Under the pieces are notes generated by a model that had not been told where the DNA came from, ran no database searches, and saw only the letters and a program-made list of their open reading frames with translations. From Pedobacter sp. Bi126 (GTDB lineage: Bacteria > Bacteroidota > Bacteroidia > Sphingobacteriales > Sphingobacteriaceae), in the NCBI RefSeq assembly GCF_918698245.1, contig NZ_CAKKMS010000001.1, forward strand, positions 744,001-808,000: a stretch of 64,000 nt of DNA, given 5' to 3'. Each line of letters starts with the position of its first letter. The first letter of the stretch is position 1. The position numbers and the translations under genes are program-made. Positions 47,084-56,070 of this stretch are shown here, one piece after another.

Positions 47084-48391
47084 GTGACTGCAGAAATAGG
47101 AATTCTAAATAAAAGTGCAGTTGTAATAGCGGCAGATAGTGCTGTTACAATTGGAAACGGAAGAAAAGTTTTTAACACAGCAAACAAAATTTTTCAATTA
47201 AGTTATAATGATGCCGTAGGCATTATGATTTATAACAATGCAAATTGGATGGGCATTCCACTCGAGCTCATAATAAAAATTTATAGGGATAAGATAACTA
47301 AAAAATTTTCAGAACTTGAGGACTGTGCTGATGATTTCATGCTTTTTTTAGATACCGAGTTCAAAAAACATATTGAAGAAGATATCAAAAGCGAGGTAAT
47401 TGAATACAAACTATACGAATCCTTAGATATTATAACAGATTCAGTTACAGAAATAATCGATGAAAATATTAGACAGAAAATAATTACTAGACCAAAAACC
47501 GAGGACGAAGAAAGAACCTATTTTGAACAAACTTTATTAGAATATCTAGATGTCTTAACATCTAAAAAAGATTTTCCAAAATCTGCAAACCTCAAAGCCT
47601 ATTCCATTACCAAGTTTTCAAAAACTTATAATACTGTTTTTGAAAAAGTAATATCTGGTTTTTTAAGTATCCAAAAAATATCAGAAAAAAACCACCTACA
47701 AACAAAAAAATTAATAGTCCTTCGTTTGTATCAAGAAATTGTATCAGAAATTAACGACGACGACGACTTTACAGGCATTGTTATAGCAGGATATGGCTTA
47801 GATGAAATATATCCATCAATAATTGATATTAGACTTTCATTTTTAATTGATAATATTATTAAAGTTGAGAAAGTTAAAAATTTAAAAATCACTAGTAATC
47901 GAACCGCTATCGTTAAGCCATTTGCTCAGAGAGAAATGGTGGACACTTTTTTCCAAGGAATTGATCCCCAACTGGATGAAAAAACAAATGAACTTCTGAT
48001 AGATTTATTAGATGCTTTTAAAAATGATTTAATAGAAAAATACAAAACCAAAATTTCAAAAAACTTTTTAGAAAAGAAGTTAAGTAATCTTTTAAAAACT
48101 TTTTACGAGAAAACAGATGAAATAAGAAAGGAAATCCATATCGACCCAATAATAACAACTATTGAGGTTTTAAGGAAAGAGGATCTTATTGAAATTGCTG
48201 AGTCTCTAGTTGGCATAACAACATTAAAAAGAAAGGCAACTCTTGATATAGAAACTGTAGGAGGACCCGTTGATATAGCCGTAATTACTAAGGGTGAAGG
48301 TTTTGTATGGATTAAAAGAAAAGAAAATATCAATAAAGAATTAAATCACATTTTCTTCGAAAGGGAGATGAAAAAAATAAACAATTTATAG
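47084..48391 (+). CDS. Proteasome-like Ntn-hydrolase candidate, 435 residues
   Basis: I choose GTG 47084, which gives (M)TAEIGILNKSAVVIAADSAVTIG. After Met removal, Thr1 would be the N-terminal nucleophile. Asp17 (AADSA) falls where proteasome beta subunits have Asp17, and Lys34 in NKIFQL is one residue from their Lys33. KIFQLSYNDAVGIMIYNN continues the pattern. The longer frame from GTG 46991 starts inside a dispersed repeat and would bury the Thr. The remaining ~300 residues are helical and charged without known domains. The gene looks more AT-rich than its neighbours, suggesting recent transfer. A self-compartmentalised peptidase is inference. Confidence 0.6.
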   Translation: MTAEIGILNKSAVVIAADSAVTIGNGRKVFNTANKIFQLSYNDAVGIMIYNNANWMGIPLELIIKIYRDKITKKFSELEDCADDFMLFLDTEFKKHIEEDIKSEVIEYKLYESLDIITDSVTEIIDENIRQKIITRPKTEDEERTYFEQTLLEYLDVLTSKKDFPKSANLKAYSITKFSKTYNTVFEKVISGFLSIQKISEKNHLQTKKLIVLRLYQEIVSEINDDDDFTGIVIAGYGLDEIYPSIIDIRLSFLIDNIIKVEKVKNLKITSNRTAIVKPFAQREMVDTFFQGIDPQLDEKTNELLIDLLDAFKNDLIEKYKTKISKNFLEKKLSNLLKTFYEKTDEIRKEIHIDPIITTIEVLRKEDLIEIAESLVGITTLKRKATLDIETVGGPVDIAVITKGEGFVWIKRKENINKELNHIFFEREMKKINNL

Positions 48392-48486
48392 ATGCTATTT
48401 CTAGTTAGTTCGATAGTTTATTCGAATCCAATGATATAAGTAATTTTTTCTTACCATACATCAAAAACTACCTTCCGCGTATCTAT

Positions 48487-48494
48487 TAACTTTG
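48487..48494 (+). promoter_or_regulatory. -7 box of the flavin monooxygenase gene
   Basis: TAACTTTG matches TAnnTTTG exactly, 19 nt before ATG 48514. Confidence 0.4.
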
Positions 48495-48513
48495 TTAAAA
48501 TTATTTTAACATT

Positions 48514-49545
48514 ATGGAATTAGGTATCGGTATGTTTGGCGATTTGCAGATTAATGCAAAAGGAGAAATTCAACCCGCTCAGCAAAGACTTCAGGAAATT
48601 ATAGCAGAAATAAAACTAATGGACGAGGTTGGTTTAGATTTCTATGGAATCGGCGAACATCATCGCCCTGATTATGCCGTATCGAGTCCTGAAATTATAT
48701 TAGCTGCGGCAGCTACGGTTACCAAAAACATTAAATTAAGCAGCGCGGTTTCGGTTTTAAGTTCATCCGATCCGGTTAAATTGTATCAAAATTTTTCCAC
48801 AATAGATTTAATTTCGAATGGCAGGGCCGAATTAATGGCTGGTCGTGGAAGTTTTATCGAGTCGTTTCCGCTGTTTGGTTATAACCTACAAGATTACGAC
48901 GAACTTTATGAAGAGAAGTTAGAATTGCTCCTTAAAATAAACAAGGAGCCCAAAATCAGCTGGAAAGGTAAATTCAGACCAGAACTGAATAACCAGGAAA
49001 TATTACCAAGAGCCGTAAACGACAATTTAAAAATATGGGTAGCCGTTGGTGGAACACCAGAATCAGTAGAACGTGCTGGTAGATTAGGTTTACCTGTAAT
49101 GTTTGCTATCATTGGTGGTCAGCCGATACAGTTTAAGCCGCTTTTCGACTATTATAAAAGGGTTTACGAAGCTTACGGGCATGACAAGAGTAAATTTGAA
49201 GTAGGTGTGCATATGCACGCTTTATTTGGCGAAAACAGTGGTGAAGTTGCAGATTACTACTACCCGCTTTATTCTGCTCAAATGAACAGGATCGGCAAAT
49301 CACGTGGTTGGGCACCTTATCAACGCAATCAGTTCGATGCTGGCCGAAGCAATAGCGGTGCTTTAATTATTGGCGATGTAAACGAATCGGTAGAGAAGAT
49401 TTTAGCCATCGAAGAAACTTTTGGCTTAACACGTTTCTCAGCACACATGGATGTAGGGGGTCCATCTCACGCAGCCTTAATGAAATCAATTGAATTATTC
49501 GGGAGCAAAATTGCGCCAAAAGTACGCGAGGCTTTAAAGAAATAA
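48514..49545 (+). CDS. LLM-class flavin-dependent oxidoreductase
   Basis: 343 residues of the luciferase-like TIM-barrel family. Landmarks are MELGIGMFGD, FYGIGEHHRPDYAVSSPEIILAAAA (the EHH motif), IKLSSAVSVLSSSDPVKLYQNFSTIDLISNGRAELMAGRGSF and VAVGGTPESVERAGRLGLP. It resembles the Atu2307/SP_0267 subgroup. The cofactor is FMN, with reductant and substrate unknown. The stop codon is 1 bp from that of the convergent DUF4395 gene. Confidence 0.87.
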   Translation: MELGIGMFGDLQINAKGEIQPAQQRLQEIIAEIKLMDEVGLDFYGIGEHHRPDYAVSSPEIILAAAATVTKNIKLSSAVSVLSSSDPVKLYQNFSTIDLISNGRAELMAGRGSFIESFPLFGYNLQDYDELYEEKLELLLKINKEPKISWKGKFRPELNNQEILPRAVNDNLKIWVAVGGTPESVERAGRLGLPVMFAIIGGQPIQFKPLFDYYKRVYEAYGHDKSKFEVGVHMHALFGENSGEVADYYYPLYSAQMNRIGKSRGWAPYQRNQFDAGRSNSGALIIGDVNESVEKILAIEETFGLTRFSAHMDVGGPSHAALMKSIELFGSKIAPKVREALKK

Positions 49546-49546
49546 A

Positions 49547-49990
49547 TTAAGCCCCATTCTTTTTAGCGAAAATCTGCAAAAAAGAATAAATATAACAGCC
49601 TACACAAACGGCGAATAAACTCTCCAAAAGGGCAAAAACGATCATAATTGAGGTAAAAATCAGCGCTGCATTATAAAAATCAAATAGAAATACCGCGGTA
49701 ATCAAAAGGCAGAATCCAAAGCCTAAGGTTGCCGCGAACTTTTTTGGGGCCAGATCTTTCATTTTCGGCGAAAGTGAAAATGCATTAGATACTTTAACGG
49801 CCATAAATTTTAGCAAACTAAATTTACCCGATGTAAATGCCCTTACAGCAAAATCAAACAGCAGGAAAACGATTGCCCAGTAATTTGAAAACACGATACA
49901 AGCAATTGCAATAGCAGCAACCATAAAGGCAATAACCCTAACTACATTTTCATTTATTCTTTCTGCTGATATTGGGCAAGATAATTCCAT
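49547..49990 (-). CDS. DUF4395 membrane protein
   Basis: 147 residues. The start MELSCPISAERINENVVRVIAF and the end ESLFAVCVGCYIYSFLQIF (C-x2-C) are typical of DUF4395. Four helices are predicted. The N-terminal Cys and the paired Cys near the last helix may form a redox site, as guessed for the family. It is convergent with the flavin oxidoreductase and its stop nearly touches it. Confidence 0.82.
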   Translation of the reverse strand: MELSCPISAERINENVVRVIAFMVAAIAIACIVFSNYWAIVFLLFDFAVRAFTSGKFSLLKFMAVKVSNAFSLSPKMKDLAPKKFAATLGFGFCLLITAVFLFDFYNAALIFTSIMIVFALLESLFAVCVGCYIYSFLQIFAKKNGA

Positions 49991-50093
49991 AGGACTAATT
50001 TTGTCCTAAATTAGCGATTAATTTAATCAGCCAATCAAAAAGCTACCCACTATAATGTCATTTAATTAGGATTAAGCTCAGAGGTGTATTGTC

Positions 50094-50166
50094 AATCACA
50101 GATAAAAAGAATACACAGAGATAACTCAAATACAAAAATCTGTGTTTATCTGTGCACATCAGTGGT
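50094..50166. repeat. CACAGAT-type inverted dispersed repeat, copy 2
   Basis: AATCACAGATAAA and ACACAGAG on the left face AATCTGTGTTTATCTGTG and CATCAGTGGT on the right. It is a diverged relative of 28536-28668 and the main content of the gap 49991-50295. Confidence 0.6.
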
Positions 50167-50295
50167 AAAAGACGCCTAACTACATTCTAAAAGAGGTGGT
50201 AAAAGCGTTGCCTCAATTCATCACTCTAATTTTTCACCCGTTCTAAAATACATTCCTATATTTAGTAAAGTAAATTACGCACTACCAGATATCGA

Positions 50296-52674
50296 ATGGA
50301 TAATTCAGAAAAATTAAACCTGCTCTTAATCAAGCTGGAAAACCTATTGCTCAGGCAGCAAGGCTTTGAAGCCGAAATTGAAGCTTTAAGAAACGAGGTT
50401 CGTGCGCTGCAATCACCAGGTTCAGTATCAACGCCTCCAACAATAAATCCTGACCCAATCATTACAGCACCAACAAGAAATACAGCTCCAAGCTTTGCCG
50501 TACAACATTCGGCTGTACCTCAACCTACTCCTGCGCCAATTCCTGCTCTGGCAAACCAAACGCAACCTAACTTCGCCGAGAGATTTAAACGTGAAAACAT
50601 GGTTAAATCTGATTTCGAGAAATTTATTGGAGAAAACCTGATTAGCAAGATTGGAATCCTGATCTTAATCATTGGTGTGGCTATTGGCGCTAAATATGCC
50701 ATTGATCATGATATGATTAGCCCACTTACTAGGATTGTATTGGGTTATGCCGTTGGAGCCGGTTTAATGGCTTTTGCTATAAAACTTAAAGCCAAATACG
50801 AAAATTTTTCAGCCGTTTTGGTTAGTGGTGCGATTGCGATTATGTATTTTATCACTTATGCAGCTTACAATTTTTACTCCTTAATTCCACAGGCATTAGC
50901 CTTTGCCTTAATGTTTGTATTCACCTCATTTACCGTTGTTGCAGCAATTAAGTATAACAAACAGGTTATCGCCCATATCGGCTTGGTTGGCGCTTATGCC
51001 GTGCCTTTTTTACTGAGTGATGGTTCGGGCAAAGTCGGCGTTTTGTTTACCTACATGGCCATTATCAATATTGGCATCCTGGTGCTCAGTTTCAAAAAAT
51101 ACTGGAAGCCTTTATTCTATGCATCCTTTGGTTTAACATGGATCATCTTTTCTGCTTGGCGCTTAGCTTTAAGTAACACAAACAATTACTTTAGCCTCGC
51201 ACTATTATTTTCTACCCTGTTTTTTCTCATTTTTTACATTACCAACCTAGCCTACAAAGTAAGCAAGAAAGAAGTTTTTGGCTTTAGCGATGTAGTCATC
51301 TTACTTTTGAATTCATTTGTATACTACGGAATAGGTTATCTAATATTATCAGACAATAAGAACAGCACTGAATTATTAGGCTTGTTTACGTTGGCAAATG
51401 CCGTGATCCACTTTGTGGTGAGCTTAATTATTTACAAGAAAAATCTTGCAGATAAAAATCTCTTTTACCTCATTCTAGCAATGGTGATCACCTTTATTAC
51501 CATGGCTGTTCCTGTTCAGCTAGATGGCGGTTGGGTAACCATTTTCTGGGTTGTAGAGGCCGCTGTACTATTCTACTTAGCACGGATAAAAAAGATTGTT
51601 ATTTACGAAAAACTTTCCTTCCCATTAATATTTCTGGCTTTTTTTAGTCTGCTGGAAGATTGGATAACTTATTATGACCTCTATAACGGAAATGCAATCG
51701 TAATCATACCAATCCTTAACGTGGGCTTTTTAACCGCATGCATATTTATTGCCTGCTTCTTCTGGATGTTCAGCATCAGCAAAAAAGAAAGTGAAGAGCC
51801 TGTACAATGGATCTGGATGAGACAGATACTTAGTTATTCCATTCCCGCTATTTTAGTTTTTGTAATCTACATTACCCTTAGGATCGAGATTTCTAAATAC
51901 TTTAATAACCTCTTCGAACTGAGCAAGATCAACACCACTCCAAAAACCAGATTTTACGATTCAATTAGTGAATACAACTACAATTACAACACCTTAAAAA
52001 CAGCGTGGATTTATATTTACACCCTATTTTTTGCTTCAGCATTAAGTTATTTGAACATTAAAAAGCTAAAAAATAGCAAACTCGCCATCACTAACCTTAT
52101 TATTAACATCTGGGTTATCATAGTATTTCTAACTTTCGGACTCTATAAATTAAGTGAACTTAGAGATAGCTATTTGCTTCCTGAAAGTAAATATTTCATT
52201 ATTGGTTCATTTAATATCGGCATCAGGTATATAGCAATTGCTTTTTTTGCTTTGCTGATTGTACAATGCTACCAGTTGCAACGTTCGGGTCTATTGAAAA
52301 AAGATTTGAAGACCATGTTCGATTACTTGCTTTATCTTTCCCTCTTATGGATCATCAGTAGCGAATTGATCAATATTTTAGAACTATCACATTCAGAAGG
52401 AAGTTATAAACTGGGATTGAGCATCCTTTGGGGCACATTCTCATTATTCTTAATTAGCATGGGGCTGGCCAAAAACAAAAAACACTTGCGCATTGGGGCA
52501 ATGGTTTTATTTGGGATAACATTGATCAAACTTTTCTTTTACGATATCTATTCTTTAAGCACAATTTCCAAAACCATAGTTTTTGTGTCGTTGGGTGTAT
52601 TATTGCTCATCATTTCTTTCCTTTACAATAAATACAAACATTTAATTATTGATGATGCTAAAGTTGAAAATTAA
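50296..52674 (+). CDS. DUF2339 multi-pass membrane protein
   Basis: 792 residues. A short coiled coil (about 1-40) and a Pro/Ala-rich linker precede about 20 or more helices (from about 115). The first block FEKFIGENLISKIGILILIIGVAIGAKYAIDHDMISPLTRIVLGYAVGAGL is the DUF2339 signature. The family is commonly followed by DUF3999, as here. The function is unknown; an envelope transport or assembly role is possible. The next gene overlaps its end by 20 nt. Confidence 0.85.
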   Translation: MDNSEKLNLLLIKLENLLLRQQGFEAEIEALRNEVRALQSPGSVSTPPTINPDPIITAPTRNTAPSFAVQHSAVPQPTPAPIPALANQTQPNFAERFKRENMVKSDFEKFIGENLISKIGILILIIGVAIGAKYAIDHDMISPLTRIVLGYAVGAGLMAFAIKLKAKYENFSAVLVSGAIAIMYFITYAAYNFYSLIPQALAFALMFVFTSFTVVAAIKYNKQVIAHIGLVGAYAVPFLLSDGSGKVGVLFTYMAIINIGILVLSFKKYWKPLFYASFGLTWIIFSAWRLALSNTNNYFSLALLFSTLFFLIFYITNLAYKVSKKEVFGFSDVVILLLNSFVYYGIGYLILSDNKNSTELLGLFTLANAVIHFVVSLIIYKKNLADKNLFYLILAMVITFITMAVPVQLDGGWVTIFWVVEAAVLFYLARIKKIVIYEKLSFPLIFLAFFSLLEDWITYYDLYNGNAIVIIPILNVGFLTACIFIACFFWMFSISKKESEEPVQWIWMRQILSYSIPAILVFVIYITLRIEISKYFNNLFELSKINTTPKTRFYDSISEYNYNYNTLKTAWIYIYTLFFASALSYLNIKKLKNSKLAITNLIINIWVIIVFLTFGLYKLSELRDSYLLPESKYFIIGSFNIGIRYIAIAFFALLIVQCYQLQRSGLLKKDLKTMFDYLLYLSLLWIISSELINILELSHSEGSYKLGLSILWGTFSLFLISMGLAKNKKHLRIGAMVLFGITLIKLFFYDIYSLSTISKTIVFVSLGVLLLIISFLYNKYKHLIIDDAKVEN

Positions 52675-53884
52675 CCTATTTACCTTGCTTTTGCTTTGTG
52701 TCACTATTGCAAATGCACAAACCAATACTTATAAATTTAAGCGGAGCATAACGGGTGTTAATTCCGTTTGGCATAAAATGGCACTGCCAAATGATTTATA
52801 TAAAAAAGCAAATGCAGGTTTCGAAGACTTAAGGATTTTTGGCATCAATGGAAAAGATACCCTTGAAGTTCCTTATCTGTTAAAACAGCGTGCCGATAAG
52901 GTAACTACAAATGACATTGCATTTAAACAGATTAACCAAAGTACAAACCCAAATGGTTATTATTATACTTTTCAGTCACCAGGAATAAATTTAATCAACC
53001 AGATTAATTTGGCTTTTAAACAAGAAAACTTCGATTGGAAGGTTAACCTCGAAGGCAGTAACGATAATAAAGAGTGGTTTTCTCTCTTAACAGACTATCG
53101 AATTCTTTCAATCAAGAACAACGATACAGATTACCATTTTACCAAATTGAATTTCCCTGATTCTAAATATCAATATTTTAGGATTGCGGTAAAAAGCCCC
53201 GTTCAGCCCGAATTATTGGAAGCAAAAATTTCGAAAACAGATACCGTAAAGGGAACTTATCAAGAGGTTAAGTATCAATCTTTCGATCTTAAAAACGATG
53301 TATCCAAAAAGGAAACAATTATCAATGTAACCTTGGCCAATCCCGTTCCGCTATCCAATTTAAGGTTGAATGCACAAAGTGATTTTGATTTTTACCGTTC
53401 CATCAAAATTGAATATGCAACAGATGGTTTTAAAACCGACAAAGGCATTCAGTACAATTATGCGAATCTTTATGAAGGTACGATAAGTTCTCTGGAAGAA
53501 CCTGCATTCAATTTTGCAAATACCATTACATCCAGATTGAAAATTACTATCCAAAATAACGACAATAAGCCGTTACGTCTAAACACATTACAGTTAAAAG
53601 GAAACATCTATGAAATTATAGCCCGATTTGACGAACCAAAAGATGAATATGCCTTATATTATGGCAATGAAAAAGCTACAGGTCCGCTTTATGAAATTGA
53701 AAAATTTGAAAGTAAAATCCCAAATAATTTAACCAGCGTAAACATTGGAACAGAACAGCGAAATCCTGCCTATTCCATTAAAACAGAAAAACCATTATTT
53801 GAAAACAAAGCATGGCTTTGGGTATTAATGGCGGTGATTATTGCACTACTAGGCTGGTTTTCATTTAAAATGTTAAGAAATTAA
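52655..53884 (+). CDS. DUF3999-like exported protein
   Basis: 409 residues from ATG 52655 (MLKLKINLFTLLLLCVTIANAQ); an ATG one codon earlier is equally possible. A signal peptide, a large beta-rich exported domain (two discoidin-like halves, LEGSNDNKEWFSLLTDYRI...FRIAVKSP) and a C-terminal helix (about 385-403) make a periplasmic, membrane-held protein. It is translationally coupled to the DUF2339 gene, its usual partner. Confidence 0.75.
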   Translation: MLKLKINLFTLLLLCVTIANAQTNTYKFKRSITGVNSVWHKMALPNDLYKKANAGFEDLRIFGINGKDTLEVPYLLKQRADKVTTNDIAFKQINQSTNPNGYYYTFQSPGINLINQINLAFKQENFDWKVNLEGSNDNKEWFSLLTDYRILSIKNNDTDYHFTKLNFPDSKYQYFRIAVKSPVQPELLEAKISKTDTVKGTYQEVKYQSFDLKNDVSKKETIINVTLANPVPLSNLRLNAQSDFDFYRSIKIEYATDGFKTDKGIQYNYANLYEGTISSLEEPAFNFANTITSRLKITIQNNDNKPLRLNTLQLKGNIYEIIARFDEPKDEYALYYGNEKATGPLYEIEKFESKIPNNLTSVNIGTEQRNPAYSIKTEKPLFENKAWLWVLMAVIIALLGWFSFKMLRN

Positions 53885-53899
53885 GATTTATAATTAAAG

Positions 53900-55021
53900 A
53901 TGAGTTTTTTAAAAAAGTTATTTCCTTCGAGAGAAGAAAAAAGGCAAGAACCAGAAGTGCTTGCTGAATTTCGCAGTCCATGCTGCCCGATTACAGCAAT
54001 CGTAGAGCAAGATGAAAGAGTTGCTTACTTTTATCTCTGGGGCGATAAAGACACAAATTTTGGCATTAAAAGCTGTTGGATCAGAAACTTAGCTGCAGCA
54101 CCTACAAACCTTGAAACGGATCTTATCAAAAAAGGGATATCACCCATGCTTACCAGTTCATTTTGTAGATTTCCAGCGGGGCAACCTCCGTTGAAAAGTG
54201 AAGATTTGGAAATCGTGTGGCTCGAAGAGGGGGACGCGGCAGCTTTATTAGCGAAAGAAGAAATTATTGCAATTATACCTTCGTGGTCAGGCAATGGCGA
54301 CTTTTTCGGCTACGCTAGAGATTGTAAAGATCACGGCGAATTCTGTTGGGAACTTACTGAATCAAATATTTTAATAGATAGGGTTAAAAGTGCCCAAGAA
54401 TATTGGGCTTTATGGGATAACGAAACAAACCCATTTCAAATAAAACAACCAGAATTATTAAAAAGCTATGAAGAAATTTTAGGAAATAGCAATAAATATT
54501 ATGCTATTGATGGAAATGAATGGCCACCAAAAGGACTATTTTTAAAAACTGGAGATTTTAATGATGTATTTGTTACGGCTGGCCTTTCTTTGCTTCCAAT
54601 GCCAGTGGTTGAAATGTATAGCGAAAATCCTAATCAAATAAACAGAATAGAATTGGGCCTGATATTAAAATCAGGCTTAAAGCAATCGGAGTTAGACAAA
54701 ATAGGAAATTGGATAAGCGGACAGGCAGACATCCCCTGGAAAAGAATTACATGGATGGGCAATGGCCATACTATAACATTTAAAGAATTTAAGAATACCA
54801 AAATCACTTCTGTAATTTTAGTTAAGGACTTAAATGTTCTACCTAAATTAGAACTCGATGATTATAGAGGTAGTTCAGTTAATGTTTTGTGGATGATACC
54901 CATAACTGAAAATGAAAGAAATCATGTTATTGAAAACGGCAGTGAACAACTTATAGAAAAATTAAATAATATAGGATCTGAAGTTTTTAATATCTATCGT
55001 CCAGAAATCATCTTGAATTAA
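53900..55021 (+). CDS. Protein with C-terminal suppressor-of-fused (SUFU) domain
   Basis: 373 residues, probably cytoplasmic. The N-terminal part (about 20-180) is an unassigned Cys/Trp-containing domain (FRSPCCPITAIVEQDERVAYFYLWGD). The C-terminal half (about 215-370) fits bacterial SUFU domains: VTAGLSLLPMPVVEMY, IELGLIL, WISGQADIPWKRITWMGNGHTI and NVLWMIPITENERNHVI. SUFU domains in bacteria are frequent among immunity proteins of polymorphic toxin systems, but no toxin gene is next to it here. The assignment is by eye. Confidence 0.62.
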   Translation: MSFLKKLFPSREEKRQEPEVLAEFRSPCCPITAIVEQDERVAYFYLWGDKDTNFGIKSCWIRNLAAAPTNLETDLIKKGISPMLTSSFCRFPAGQPPLKSEDLEIVWLEEGDAAALLAKEEIIAIIPSWSGNGDFFGYARDCKDHGEFCWELTESNILIDRVKSAQEYWALWDNETNPFQIKQPELLKSYEEILGNSNKYYAIDGNEWPPKGLFLKTGDFNDVFVTAGLSLLPMPVVEMYSENPNQINRIELGLILKSGLKQSELDKIGNWISGQADIPWKRITWMGNGHTITFKEFKNTKITSVILVKDLNVLPKLELDDYRGSSVNVLWMIPITENERNHVIENGSEQLIEKLNNIGSEVFNIYRPEIILN

Positions 55022-55023
55022 CC

Positions 55024-55476
55024 ATGAAGAACATTTTCCAACCCGCAGTAACCAGCGAAATTATTGAAAGAATTAACAGACTTACTCCTACGACCACTCA
55101 ACTTTGGGGTAAAATGAATGTTGCACAAATGCTGGCACATTGCAATGTAACTTACGAAATGGTTTACGATGACATTCATCCAAAACCGGGGCCAATAATG
55201 AGGTTTATCCTGAAAAAACTAGTCAAAAGCAAAGTAGTAAGCGAAAAACCTTATCCTAAAAATAATCAGACTGCCCCTCAATTTATTATTAAGGATGAAA
55301 AAGATTTTGAAAAAGAGAAGATGCGTTTAATCGATTACATTAATCAAACCCAACAACTCGGTGAAAATCATTTCGATGGGAAAGAATCACATTCATTTGG
55401 GCCCTTAGCAAAAACGGAGTGGAACAATATGTTTTATAAACACCTGGACCACCATTTAACACAATTTGGAGCTTAG
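55024..55476 (+). CDS. DUF1569 (DinB-like) protein
   Basis: 150 residues. MNVAQMLAHCNVTYEMV, FDGKESHSFGPLAKTEWNNMFYKHLDHHLTQFG are DUF1569 landmarks; the His residues (in AHC, and KHLDHH) would bind a metal as in DinB-type four-helix bundles. It follows the SUFU gene after 2 bp. The function is unknown, with thiol-dependent transferase activity being one possibility for the superfamily. Confidence 0.82.
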   Translation: MKNIFQPAVTSEIIERINRLTPTTTQLWGKMNVAQMLAHCNVTYEMVYDDIHPKPGPIMRFILKKLVKSKVVSEKPYPKNNQTAPQFIIKDEKDFEKEKMRLIDYINQTQQLGENHFDGKESHSFGPLAKTEWNNMFYKHLDHHLTQFGA

Positions 55477-55591
55477 CTAGTAGCATAAGAGCAGATTATT
55501 GTCCAGATCGCCCCCTTAAATCGTCACTTTTAAACCTTACGCAGGCTAAAAATCTTGCCTAACTTGTGGTAACACAAAAAAATTATATAAA

Positions 55592-56017
55592 ATGGCAAAA
55601 CCACTTGTAACATGCCTTTGGTTTGACGGACAAGCCGAAGCAGCAGCAAAATACTATTGTACAGTTTTTAAAGATTCCAAAATTACACAAGTAACCCCTA
55701 TGGTTGTTACTTTCGAATTAAACGGAAATAAATTTATGGGACTTAATGGCGGTCCGCAATTTAAATTCGATGAAGCTATTTCTCTTATGGTAAACTGCGA
55801 CAGTCAGGAAGAGATAGACTATTACTGGAATACTTTCGTAAATGACGGGGGCACAGAGAGCGTTTGCGGATGGCTGAAGGATAAATTCGGACTTTCATGG
55901 CAAATTGTTCCATCAAACATCGGTGAGTTAATGGCAACGCCCGACAGAGCAAAAAGAGTAATGGACGCCGTTATGAAAATGAAAAAGCTTGATATGAAAA
56001 AAATGGAAGAGGCATAA
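55592..56017 (+). CDS. PhnB-like VOC-fold protein
   Basis: 141 residues of the 3-dmu-9_3-mt/PhnB type. KPLVTCLWFDGQAEAAAKYYCTVFKDSKI, NGGPQFKFDEAISLMVNCDSQEEIDYYW and CGWLKDKFGLSWQIVP are the usual blocks. It is a glyoxalase-related fold; PhnB members lack a known reaction. The C-terminus is Met/Lys-rich. Confidence 0.87.
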   Translation: MAKPLVTCLWFDGQAEAAAKYYCTVFKDSKITQVTPMVVTFELNGNKFMGLNGGPQFKFDEAISLMVNCDSQEEIDYYWNTFVNDGGTESVCGWLKDKFGLSWQIVPSNIGELMATPDRAKRVMDAVMKMKKLDMKKMEEA

Positions 56018-56070
56018 TTTTTACTTCTACGCCCTTTGAGTTACAAAGAAATTTGCATATCTTGGGTTAT

